A stretch of 64,000 bases of DNA from Cellulophaga baltica (GTDB lineage: Bacteria; Bacteroidota; Bacteroidia; Flavobacteriales; Flavobacteriaceae), in the NCBI RefSeq assembly GCF_900102165.1, contig NZ_FNBD01000006.1:1-64000 (forward strand), given 5' to 3'. Positions 25,058 through 33,138 of this stretch are shown here, piece after piece. A program made the translations under genes and the position numbers. The notes under the pieces were generated by a model. That model was not told where the DNA came from, searched no databases, and saw only the letters and a list, made by a program, of their open reading frames with translations. How positions within the stretch are numbered: the stretch's first letter is position 1; every line of letters begins with the position of its first letter.

Positions 25058-28000
25058 ATGATCCATAACGAGGACTCAAGGGTTAAGATACCTTCTATAT
25101 TACATTTAATACAATTGGGGTACACTTACCTATCTTTAAAGGAAAGTAATTGGGATGAAAACACCAATATTTTCACCTCAATTTTTAAAGATCAGCTACA
25201 AGTTATAAACCCGAAGTTATCCGAAAAGGACATTCAGAAAGTATATGATGATATTTCTATTTCCTTGGAAAATGAAGATTTAGGGCGTGCTTTTTACAAT
25301 AAATTAATAGATCAATCTGGTATTAAACTAATTGATTTTGAAGATTTTGACAATAATTCGTTTCATGTTATTACAGAATTGCCATATAAAAAAGATGATG
25401 AAACTTTTAGGCCAGACATTATTCTTTTAATAAATGGGTTGCCACTTATTTTTATTGAGGTTAAAAAGCCAAACAACAGAAATGGAGTTCAAGACGAACA
25501 TAATAGAATGCAACGTCGATTTAAAAATAAGAAATTTCGTAAGTTCATCAACTTAACACAGCTCATGGTGTTTTCTAACAACATGAAGTACAGAGAAGAA
25601 GATACGCAAATGTTAGAAGGGGCTTTCTATAGTACTACAAATTACAGAAAACCAATATTTAATTATTTTAGAGAAGAAGAAGACTTTGATTTAAATGCCT
25701 TGTTACAACCTTTATCAGAAGAGGGTGAGACTTTTGTATTAAAAGACACCAATCTTTTGAGTATTAAAAACTCGAAGGAATATCAATCTAATAAAGATCC
25801 AAATAAAGCAACCAATTCTATTTCTACATCCTTATTTCAACGTGACCGTTTAAAATTTATTTTGCGGTATGCTTTTGCTTATGTTGAGGAAGAAAAAGGC
25901 TTAGAAAAACACATCATGCGTTATCCACAACTATTTGCCACCAAAGCGATAGAGAATAAGTTGGAAAACGGCATTAAAAAAGGAATTATTTGGCATACAC
26001 AAGGTTCTGGTAAAACGGCTTTGGCATATTTTAATGTAAAACACCTCACACATTATTTTCAGAAGAAAAATATTATTTCAAAATTTTACTTCATCGTAGA
26101 CCGTTTAGATTTGTTAGTGCAAGCAGCAAAAGAATTTAATGCGCGTGGTTTAAAAGTACATACCATAGATAGTAGAGATGCTTTTAGTAGAGATATTAAA
26201 TCGACACAGGTAATTCATAACGATTCAGGGAAAGCAGAAATTACCGTGGTAAATATCCAGAAGTTTAAAGATGATCCTGATGTTATAAAAAACAATGATT
26301 ACAATTTAAGCATACAACGTGTTTTCTTTTTAGATGAAGTACATCGTAGTTATAATCCTAAAGGTAGTTTTTTAGCTAATTTGGAATTAGCGGATAAACA
26401 TTCCATTAAAATAGGATTAACAGGAACACCATTATTAGGTTCAGAATATAATTCTAAAACGTTATTTGGTGATTATATTCATAAATACTACTATAATTTA
26501 TCTATTAAAGATGGATATACCTTACGATTAATTCGTGAAGAAATAGAAACCAATTATAAGCTTGTATTACAAGAAGCACTGGAAAACATAAAAGTATTAC
26601 AAGGTAATATTGATAAAAAGAAACTCTATTCAGACCATCGTTTTGTAGAACCTATGCTAGACTATATTGTAAAAGATATGGAGCAAGCAAGAATCTCTAT
26701 GAATGATAATAGCATTGGAGGTATGGTAGTTTGTGATTCATCTGATCAAGCTAAAATGATGTATGACATTTTTCAAGAAACTTATGCAGACAAAACAGCC
26801 TCTTTGTTCAATCATGCAGCAGAAGAACCAGCCAGTTATGGTAACAAGAAGAAGGAGGAAAGTAAAGTAAATTCAGCACAGGTTATTTTACATGATATTG
26901 GCACCAAACAAGACCGAAGAGATTGGGTGTCCGATTTTAAAGCTGGCAAACTAGATTTGCTATTTGTTTACAATATGCTGTTGACTGGTTTTGATGCCAA
27001 GCGATTAAAGAAACTCTACATAGGTAGAAAGATAAAATCGCATAACCTACTGCAAACACTTACTCGTGTAAATAGAACGTATAAAACGCATAAGTATGGT
27101 TATGTTGTTGATTTTGCAGACATTCAAAAAGAGTTTGATAAAACCAATCAAGATTATTTTAACGAGTTGCAAAGTGAGCTGGGTGATGAAATGCAACATT
27201 ATTCTAATCTGTTTAAAAAGCCTGAAGAAATAAAGGAAGAGATTGAAGAAATTAAAGATGTTTTGTTTAAATACGATACAACCAATGCTACTGTTTTTGG
27301 TGAACAAATTTCAGAAATAAATGAACGTTCCGAAATTCGTCAAATTGCTAAAGTCTTAAACAATTCAAAAGAATTATATAACCTCATTCGTTTGTCTGGT
27401 AATTTTGAATTACTCGAAAAATTAGATTTCAGAAAACTATCGGTGTTAGCACGATTAACTAACGATAGGTTAGCCTTAATAAATACAAGAATTGCCTTAG
27501 AAAATAATGTAGATACCGATAACATTTTAAACACCGCTTTAGAAGATGTCATTTTTGCTTTTACCAAAGTGAAAGAAGAGGAAATGGTATTGGCAGACGA
27601 ACTGAAAAACACCTTAGGTAAAACAAGAGAAATGTTAGCAGGAAACTTCGACCAGAAAGATCCTATCTTTATCTCTTTACGTGAAGAACTAGAACGCTTA
27701 TTTAAAAAGAAAAATTTAAGCGAGGTTACCAAGGAAGAAATGGAAGCCAACATAAAAGCCTTAAATGCTATTTATGATAAGGCTAAAAAACTAGAACGCG
27801 AAAACCAATTACTAAAAGCGAAATACGATTATGATGCTAAATATACACGTATACACAAACGCTTAATTGAAAAAGACCCATTAACCGATAGCGAACGCAA
27901 ATTGTTTGACGCCTTAAAAGGATTAAAAACAGCAGTAGATAAAGAGATTTTGCAAAACGCTAAGTTATTAGAAAACGAGAGTTATGTGGAAAAAATGATG

Positions 28001-28126
28001 ATGCGTTTAGTTGTTAGCCAATTTAAAAAAGAACAAAAGATTGATATCAATACTACAGATGTAAGACGGATTAATAGTCTTATTGTAAAAGAATATATGA
28101 ACGAATACAACGGTTATGTTGCTTAA
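25058..28126 (+). CDS. hsdR: Type I restriction enzyme subunit R
   Basis: The 1022-residue motor and nuclease subunit carries the PD-(D/E)XK nuclease at its N-terminus (Asp120 in FRPDIILL, Glu134 and Lys136 in IFIEVKKP). A superfamily 2 translocase follows, with Walker A IIWHTQGSGKT around residue 316, DEVH around 427 and GLTGTPLL soon after. The C-terminal 200 residues are helical and bind the methylase complex. All key residues are present. It is followed by rhuM/Fic, hsdM and hsdS on the same strand. Because hsdS is interrupted, this subunit may be unable to cleave. Confidence 0.95.
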   Translation: MIHNEDSRVKIPSILHLIQLGYTYLSLKESNWDENTNIFTSIFKDQLQVINPKLSEKDIQKVYDDISISLENEDLGRAFYNKLIDQSGIKLIDFEDFDNNSFHVITELPYKKDDETFRPDIILLINGLPLIFIEVKKPNNRNGVQDEHNRMQRRFKNKKFRKFINLTQLMVFSNNMKYREEDTQMLEGAFYSTTNYRKPIFNYFREEEDFDLNALLQPLSEEGETFVLKDTNLLSIKNSKEYQSNKDPNKATNSISTSLFQRDRLKFILRYAFAYVEEEKGLEKHIMRYPQLFATKAIENKLENGIKKGIIWHTQGSGKTALAYFNVKHLTHYFQKKNIISKFYFIVDRLDLLVQAAKEFNARGLKVHTIDSRDAFSRDIKSTQVIHNDSGKAEITVVNIQKFKDDPDVIKNNDYNLSIQRVFFLDEVHRSYNPKGSFLANLELADKHSIKIGLTGTPLLGSEYNSKTLFGDYIHKYYYNLSIKDGYTLRLIREEIETNYKLVLQEALENIKVLQGNIDKKKLYSDHRFVEPMLDYIVKDMEQARISMNDNSIGGMVVCDSSDQAKMMYDIFQETYADKTASLFNHAAEEPASYGNKKKEESKVNSAQVILHDIGTKQDRRDWVSDFKAGKLDLLFVYNMLLTGFDAKRLKKLYIGRKIKSHNLLQTLTRVNRTYKTHKYGYVVDFADIQKEFDKTNQDYFNELQSELGDEMQHYSNLFKKPEEIKEEIEEIKDVLFKYDTTNATVFGEQISEINERSEIRQIAKVLNNSKELYNLIRLSGNFELLEKLDFRKLSVLARLTNDRLALINTRIALENNVDTDNILNTALEDVIFAFTKVKEEEMVLADELKNTLGKTREMLAGNFDQKDPIFISLREELERLFKKKNLSEVTKEEMEANIKALNAIYDKAKKLERENQLLKAKYDYDAKYTRIHKRLIEKDPLTDSERKLFDALKGLKTAVDKEILQNAKLLENESYVEKMMMRLVVSQFKKEQKIDINTTDVRRINSLIVKEYMNEYNGYVA

Positions 28127-28143
28127 TGAAAATAAAAAAAAGC

Positions 28144-28168
28144 AACTGTCGCAAAATATGCGATAGTT
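28144..28168 (+). other. Hairpin before the intact rhuM
   Basis: AACTGTCGCA-AAATA-TGCGATAGTT is a 10-bp stem (one G-T pair) with a 5-nt loop, ending 5 nt before the rhuM ATG. Its size and position equal those of the hairpin at 22528-22552, but the inner six pairs differ between them. It could control rhuM translation, or bind a protein. Confidence 0.65.
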
Positions 28169-28173
28169 AACAA

Positions 28174-29172
28174 ATGATGTCAATGAATGAAATAATTATA
28201 TACGAATCTAATACCAACCAAATAGAAGTCAGTATTCAATTTGAAAAGGAAACAGTTTGGCTTACTCAGGCGCAATTGGCAGTTTTGTTTGAAAGGGACA
28301 GAACAGTTATTGGTAGACATATTCGTAATATATTTAAAGAGCAAGAACTAGATGAGGATGTGGTATGTGCAAATTTTGCACATACCACTCAACATGGCGC
28401 TATAGAAGGAAAGAGTCAGTCAAAAGATGTAAAATATTATAATCTAGATGTGATTATTTCTGTTGGTTACAGAGTGAAATCATTACAGGCTACTAAATTT
28501 AGGCAATGGGCTACACAGCGACTTAAAGACTATTTAGTACAAGGCTATGCAATTAACCAAAAACGTTTAGAGCAAAAAGAACAAGAAGTAAAGTTATTAA
28601 AAGATGGCATACATATTCTAACTAGAACGGTAAGCAAAGCTATTGAAGAAAAGGCTTCAGATAACATAATATTAGAAACTTTTGCTAAAGGATTAAGCCT
28701 GTTAGATGATTATGATCATGAAGAATTAGACGCTAAAGGATTAACTACAACAGAAGCTAATTACCCAAGTTTAGACGATTATCAAGAGATAATTAACCAA
28801 ATGCTAACGGAGTTTGATTCTGATGTTTTTGGAAAAGAAAAAGATAAAAGTTTTCAGAGTTCTGTGGCGCAAATAGCAAAAGGATTTGGAGCCGATGATT
28901 TTTACCCGAGCATAGAAGAAAAAGCAACCATGCTTTTATATTTTGTAGTAAAAAATCACTCGTTTGTTGATGGTAATAAGCGTATTGCAGCAGCTTGTTT
29001 TTTAAAGTTTTTACAACAAAATAACATGCTTTTTAATAACCAAAAACAACCCATTATTAATAACGATACCTTAGCCAGTTTAACGCTGTTTATTGCTTCT
29101 AGCAAACCAGACGAAATGCAAACCGTAACACGTTTAGTAATTAGTGTCTTAAACCGAAATAAAACCAATTAA
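28174..29172 (+). CDS. rhuM: RhuM-type protein with Fic/Doc domain
   Basis: The 332-residue protein has an N-terminal RhuM (virulence-associated) domain: VSIQFEKETVWLTQAQLAVLF, then NLDVIISVGYRVKSLQATKF. A helical linker leads to a C-terminal Fic/Doc domain with the signature HSFVDGNKRIAAA (about residues 263-275). Fic domains transfer AMP or a phosphate to targets. It sits between hsdR and hsdM, as is common in Bacteroidota type I loci, where it may regulate or guard the restriction system. A 29-bp palindrome is embedded at codons 63-72. Three ATGs occur within 10 nt at the start. Confidence 0.88.
   Translation: MMSMNEIIIYESNTNQIEVSIQFEKETVWLTQAQLAVLFERDRTVIGRHIRNIFKEQELDEDVVCANFAHTTQHGAIEGKSQSKDVKYYNLDVIISVGYRVKSLQATKFRQWATQRLKDYLVQGYAINQKRLEQKEQEVKLLKDGIHILTRTVSKAIEEKASDNIILETFAKGLSLLDDYDHEELDAKGLTTTEANYPSLDDYQEIINQMLTEFDSDVFGKEKDKSFQSSVAQIAKGFGADDFYPSIEEKATMLLYFVVKNHSFVDGNKRIAAACFLKFLQQNNMLFNNQKQPIINNDTLASLTLFIASSKPDEMQTVTRLVISVLNRNKTN
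28360..28388. other. Perfect palindrome inside intact rhuM
   Basis: Arms GTGGTATGTGCAAA and TTTGCACATACCAC flank one central base. It encodes VVCANFAHTT. Relative to the palindrome of rhuM remnant 1, six arm positions differ, and every change is matched by its complement on the other arm. Confidence 0.95.
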
Positions 29173-29194
29173 AAAAAATGCAGAATTAAATATA

Positions 29195-30817
29195 ATGACG
29201 ACAAACCAATTTGAAACCCAAACCAAAGCACTAATAGACGACCTTAAAAGCGTCTGTGCCAATTACGGTTTAGGGAATGACGGAAACGAATTTAAAATAA
29301 TCACCCAAGTATTTCTATATAAGTTCTTAAACGATAAATACGTTTACGAGTTAAAACAGTTAGAAACCGATTTTGCAAAAGCCGATAACTTTGACGAAGC
29401 ACTCAAAAAGTATTCCGATGATGATTTAGAAATGCTAACCATGCAAATAAGCGAAAACACCGCAACCATTGCACCTAAAAACTTATTATCGCGTTTATTT
29501 GAGCAACAAAACAAAGATAATTTTGCTGCTATTTTTGATGAAACTTTAGTAAGCGTAGCCAAAGATAACATAGATATTTTCTCGGTACTCACACAAGGTG
29601 GAGAAAAAGTGGTGTTGTTTGAAAACCTAAGTAAATACGTAACCGATAAAAAAGATGACTTCTGTAAAGCCTTAGTAAACAAACTCGTTGGTTTTAGTTT
29701 CGAACACATATTCACACAGAAATTCGATTTTTTTGCGACTATTTTCGAATATTTAATTAAAGACTACAATACCAATTCTGGGGGTAAATACGCGGAGTAT
29801 TTTACACCACACGCTGTAGCCAAAATTATGGCAGCTTGTTTGGTAACTGGCGACGATGTAAACAACGTTACTTGTTACGACCCAAGTGCAGGATCGGGAA
29901 CCTTGTTAATGAATATTGCACACGCCATTGGCGAAGATAAGTGTACCATTTACTCGCAAGACATCTCGCAAAAATCCTCTGCCTTATTGCGTTTAAATCT
30001 TATTTTAAACAATCTGGTGCATTCCATACAAAACATTATACAAGGTAATACCATTTTAAGTCCGTATCACAAACAAGACAACGGACAATTAGAACAGTTC
30101 GATTATATAGTTTCCAATCCACCTTTTAAGCTAGATTTTAGCGATTACAGCGCAGATTTAGACAGTAAAGCCAATAAGGAACGCTTTTTTGCAGGCATAC
30201 CAAATATACCTAAAAGCAAGAAAGATTCTATGGCTATTTACTTGCTGTTTATACAACATATTATGCACAGCTTAACAGTCAAAGGGAAAGCAGCCATTGT
30301 AGTACCTACAGGTTTTATAACCGCACAATCTGGTATCGATAAAAAAATTAGACAGAAACTAGTAGAAAGTAAAATGCTAGCAGGTGTGGTAAGTATGCCA
30401 TCTAATATTTTCGCCACCACAGGAACCAACGTAAGTATTTTGTTTTTAGATAAAACGAATACTAAAGATGTGGTGTTGGTAGATGCTTCTAATTTAGGAA
30501 CCAAGGTAAAAGAAGGTAAAAACCAAAAAACCGTTTTAAGCGAAGCTGAAGAACAAGAAATTATAAATGTTTTTAATGCGAAAGAAGCCAAAGACGATTT
30601 ATCTGTTGTGGTGTCTTACGACGATATTAAAGCGAAAAACTACAGCCTAAGTGCAGGACAATATTTTGAAGTTAAAATTGAATACATAGATATTACTGCG
30701 GAAGAGTTTACTACTAAAATGAATGACTTTGAAAATAATTTAGGGACGCTTTTCAAAGAGTCTAAAAATTTAGAAAAAGAGATTCAGAAGAACTTGAAAA
30801 CCTTGCATTATGAATAG
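29195..30817 (+). CDS. hsdM: Type I N6-adenine methyltransferase subunit M
   Basis: The 540-residue methylase has an N-terminal helical domain, SAM-binding motif I (DPSAGSGTLL, about residues 229-238) and catalytic motif IV (NPPF, about residue 307). It methylates adenine in the sequence chosen by HsdS. The frame is intact and overlaps the hsdS start by 8 nt. Unlike most neighbours it shows no damage. Confidence 0.94.
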   Translation: MTTNQFETQTKALIDDLKSVCANYGLGNDGNEFKIITQVFLYKFLNDKYVYELKQLETDFAKADNFDEALKKYSDDDLEMLTMQISENTATIAPKNLLSRLFEQQNKDNFAAIFDETLVSVAKDNIDIFSVLTQGGEKVVLFENLSKYVTDKKDDFCKALVNKLVGFSFEHIFTQKFDFFATIFEYLIKDYNTNSGGKYAEYFTPHAVAKIMAACLVTGDDVNNVTCYDPSAGSGTLLMNIAHAIGEDKCTIYSQDISQKSSALLRLNLILNNLVHSIQNIIQGNTILSPYHKQDNGQLEQFDYIVSNPPFKLDFSDYSADLDSKANKERFFAGIPNIPKSKKDSMAIYLLFIQHIMHSLTVKGKAAIVVPTGFITAQSGIDKKIRQKLVESKMLAGVVSMPSNIFATTGTNVSILFLDKTNTKDVVLVDASNLGTKVKEGKNQKTVLSEAEEQEIINVFNAKEAKDDLSVVVSYDDIKAKNYSLSAGQYFEVKIEYIDITAEEFTTKMNDFENNLGTLFKESKNLEKEIQKNLKTLHYE

Positions 30818-32183
30818 AAAGATGGTTTTAATGAAGGATTTGATTCAAGAAATTACAATGGGTCCTTTTGGTTCTGATATTAAAGTCGACAGCTTTATTG
30901 ATGATGGTGTTCCAGTTTTGAATGGTTCTAATATTAATGGCGTAAAACTTACTGAAGAATCGTTTAGATATGTTTCAAAAGAAAAAGCGAAATTTTTAAA
31001 AAAAGCAAATACGAAAAGGGGAGATATTGTAATTACACATCGAGGAACATTAGGACAAATTTCATACATTCCTGAAAATTCAAAGTATGATAATTATATT
31101 ATATCATAAAGCCAATTTAGAGTTACTTTAAAGAAAGATTTAGTTGATCCAATTTATTTTACTTATTATTTTCATACTATTGAAGGCCAGAAAAGATTAT
31201 TATCTTTTAAAAGTCACGTTGGTGTTCCCGCTCTAGCGCAAGCAACAACTAATTTTAGGTTATTAGAATTTCCATATAGATCTTTAAAATTACAAAAACA
31301 AATAGCCAAAGTCCTTTCCGATTTAGACGCCAAAATAGAAGTCAACAACAAAATAAACCAAGAATTAGAAGCGATGGCAAAAACGCTTTACGATTATTGG
31401 TTTGTACAGTTCGATTTTCCTGATGCCAATGGTAAACCTTATAAATCGTCTGGTGGTAAAATGGTTTTTAATGCCGAGTTGAAACGTAAGATTCCAGAGG
31501 GTTGGGAGGTTGATTCTTTTTCAGCTTGGATCAAAAATGATAAAAGTGGTGATTGGGGGAAAGAAAAAAAACAAGGTAATTATGTAAATAAGGTTTCTTA
31601 TATTCGCGGTGCAGATTTAAATGGTTTAAACGGAAAAGGAGAGGTAAAAAGTCCAACACGTTTTATTTTAGAAAAAAACAATCATAAATTATTAGAAATA
31701 GGTGATTTCATTATTGAAATTTCGGGAGGAAGTCCTACACAATCAACTGGTAGAATGGCTTTCATTACCAAAGAAACTTTAGAGCGATTTGAAAACCCCT
31801 TAATCTGTTCCAACTTTTGTAAAGCAGTAACTCTAAAAGAGGAAAAAGCACTTTATAATTTTGCTTACGAATGGAATAGGTTATATGATGAAGGTGTATT
31901 GTTTGGTTGGGAAGGAAAAACTAGCGGTATTAAAAACTTACTGTTCGAGTCGTTCGTTACGAATCATCAAGTTTCCAAACCTGATGGCCAAGTTATTGAG
32001 CTATTTTATAATAAGGCAAAGCCAATACATGCTCAAATTCAAACAAATTTAAAACAAAATCAAAAACTCTCAGAACTTAGAGATTGGTTATTACCTATGT
32101 TAATGAATGGGCAGGTTACCGTTGGAGAAGTAGAGCAAGAGTTGGGTATGGTTGCGGAGGATATTACTAAATATGGGAAATAA
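30810..32183 (+). pseudogene. hsdS: Type I specificity subunit S, interrupted by an in-frame stop
   Basis: The frame is continuous over 457 codons except for a TAA at 31107-31109, where SQFRVTLKKD follows directly; a CAA-to-TAA change would explain it. The first target-recognition domain (GPFGSDIKV, then RGDIVITHRGTLGQISYIP) is cut at residue 99. The conserved middle (KQIAKVLSDLDAKIEVNNKI) and the second domain (VSYIRGADLNG, then SGGSPTQSTGR), with the closing helix LSELRDWLLPMLMNGQV, remain. An ATG at 31374 could express only the second half. Sequence specificity is likely lost unless the stop is read through or is a sequence error. Confidence 0.88.
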
Positions 32184-32230
32184 CGACTAAGTCATAGAGT
32201 ATATTAAATAAATCCAAGATCATAATCAAT

Positions 32231-33109
32231 ATGAAGATAATTCTACTTTCTCTATTTGTCACATTTTTTTCTTCAACAATGTTTGGTCAATCAGACCAAG
32301 TAATCGAACAAATTGAAGACGCTTTTGATGAATACGGATCTCCATTTAAAAAAACGCAACAAGGCATATATTATATTAATCAAGCTCTTTCTAAATCAAC
32401 TATCTCAGATGCTCAATATGACGCTATTAGTGCTGAAAGTGAAATTTCTAGTGCTAAATCAAAAGCAGGGTATGCAGAAGACGAAGCCTCTGATGCCGAA
32501 AGTGCAGCCGAATCAATTGACTGTGAATATGTGGCAGATTATGCTGGTGATGCAGAAGATTATTTTTATAGTGCAAAAAGGGCTTTATCTAATGCATTAA
32601 ATGAATTATCAAGTGCATCATACGAAGATGATCCCGATTCGTTGATTAATTATATGAATAATGCGAAAAATTATGCTAACGAAGCTTTGTCCAAATTAAA
32701 TAAAGGGGTTGATGAATTAAATAGAGCAATGCAATCATTAAAGAATTGTGCTGGTGCTACTGTAGAATCTGGTGGAAGATCAATAAGCTATGACGATTTT
32801 GAAGAATTCATAATTGACAATGGTTATCGCAAAGATTACTTGAGTAGTTATACTTTAGATTCTGATTGGTTAACAGAAATCACTGCGTATGAATATGACA
32901 GTAAAATTTATATAATTGCAAAAATCAAAGTAAAAAATAGTTATACAAGTAAATCATATATTTTTTGTGATATACCATCCAGGAACTGGTCAAATTTCAA
33001 GTATGGAGGTTACGGAGAAAATAAAACATATGGCGAGCGTTTTCATGATTATATAATCAAGTTTGTTTGTAATTGTGAAGGAGAATTTAAGATTTGGAGG
33101 TACAATTAA
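32231..33109 (+). CDS. Secreted Ala/Ser-rich helical protein with KTSC-like domain
   Basis: The 292-residue product has a signal peptide (1-19, ending MFGQS). A long region rich in Ala, Ser, Glu and Asp follows (about residues 60-170, with many SAxxA/AExEA steps), which is helical or coiled-coil. The C-terminal domain of about 100 residues is similar in order to KTSC domains (LTEITAYEYDSKIYIIAKI, YIFCDIPSRNWSNFKYG, FHDYIIKF). It lies 29 nt upstream of the KAP NTPase gene, so the two may form a pair. The signal peptide places it outside the cytoplasm. The KTSC match is a pattern-level inference. Confidence 0.55.
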   Translation: MKIILLSLFVTFFSSTMFGQSDQVIEQIEDAFDEYGSPFKKTQQGIYYINQALSKSTISDAQYDAISAESEISSAKSKAGYAEDEASDAESAAESIDCEYVADYAGDAEDYFYSAKRALSNALNELSSASYEDDPDSLINYMNNAKNYANEALSKLNKGVDELNRAMQSLKNCAGATVESGGRSISYDDFEEFIIDNGYRKDYLSSYTLDSDWLTEITAYEYDSKIYIIAKIKVKNSYTSKSYIFCDIPSRNWSNFKYGGYGENKTYGERFHDYIIKFVCNCEGEFKIWRYN

Positions 33110-33138
33110 CATGGTAAGAAATAAAATTAATTAATAAT

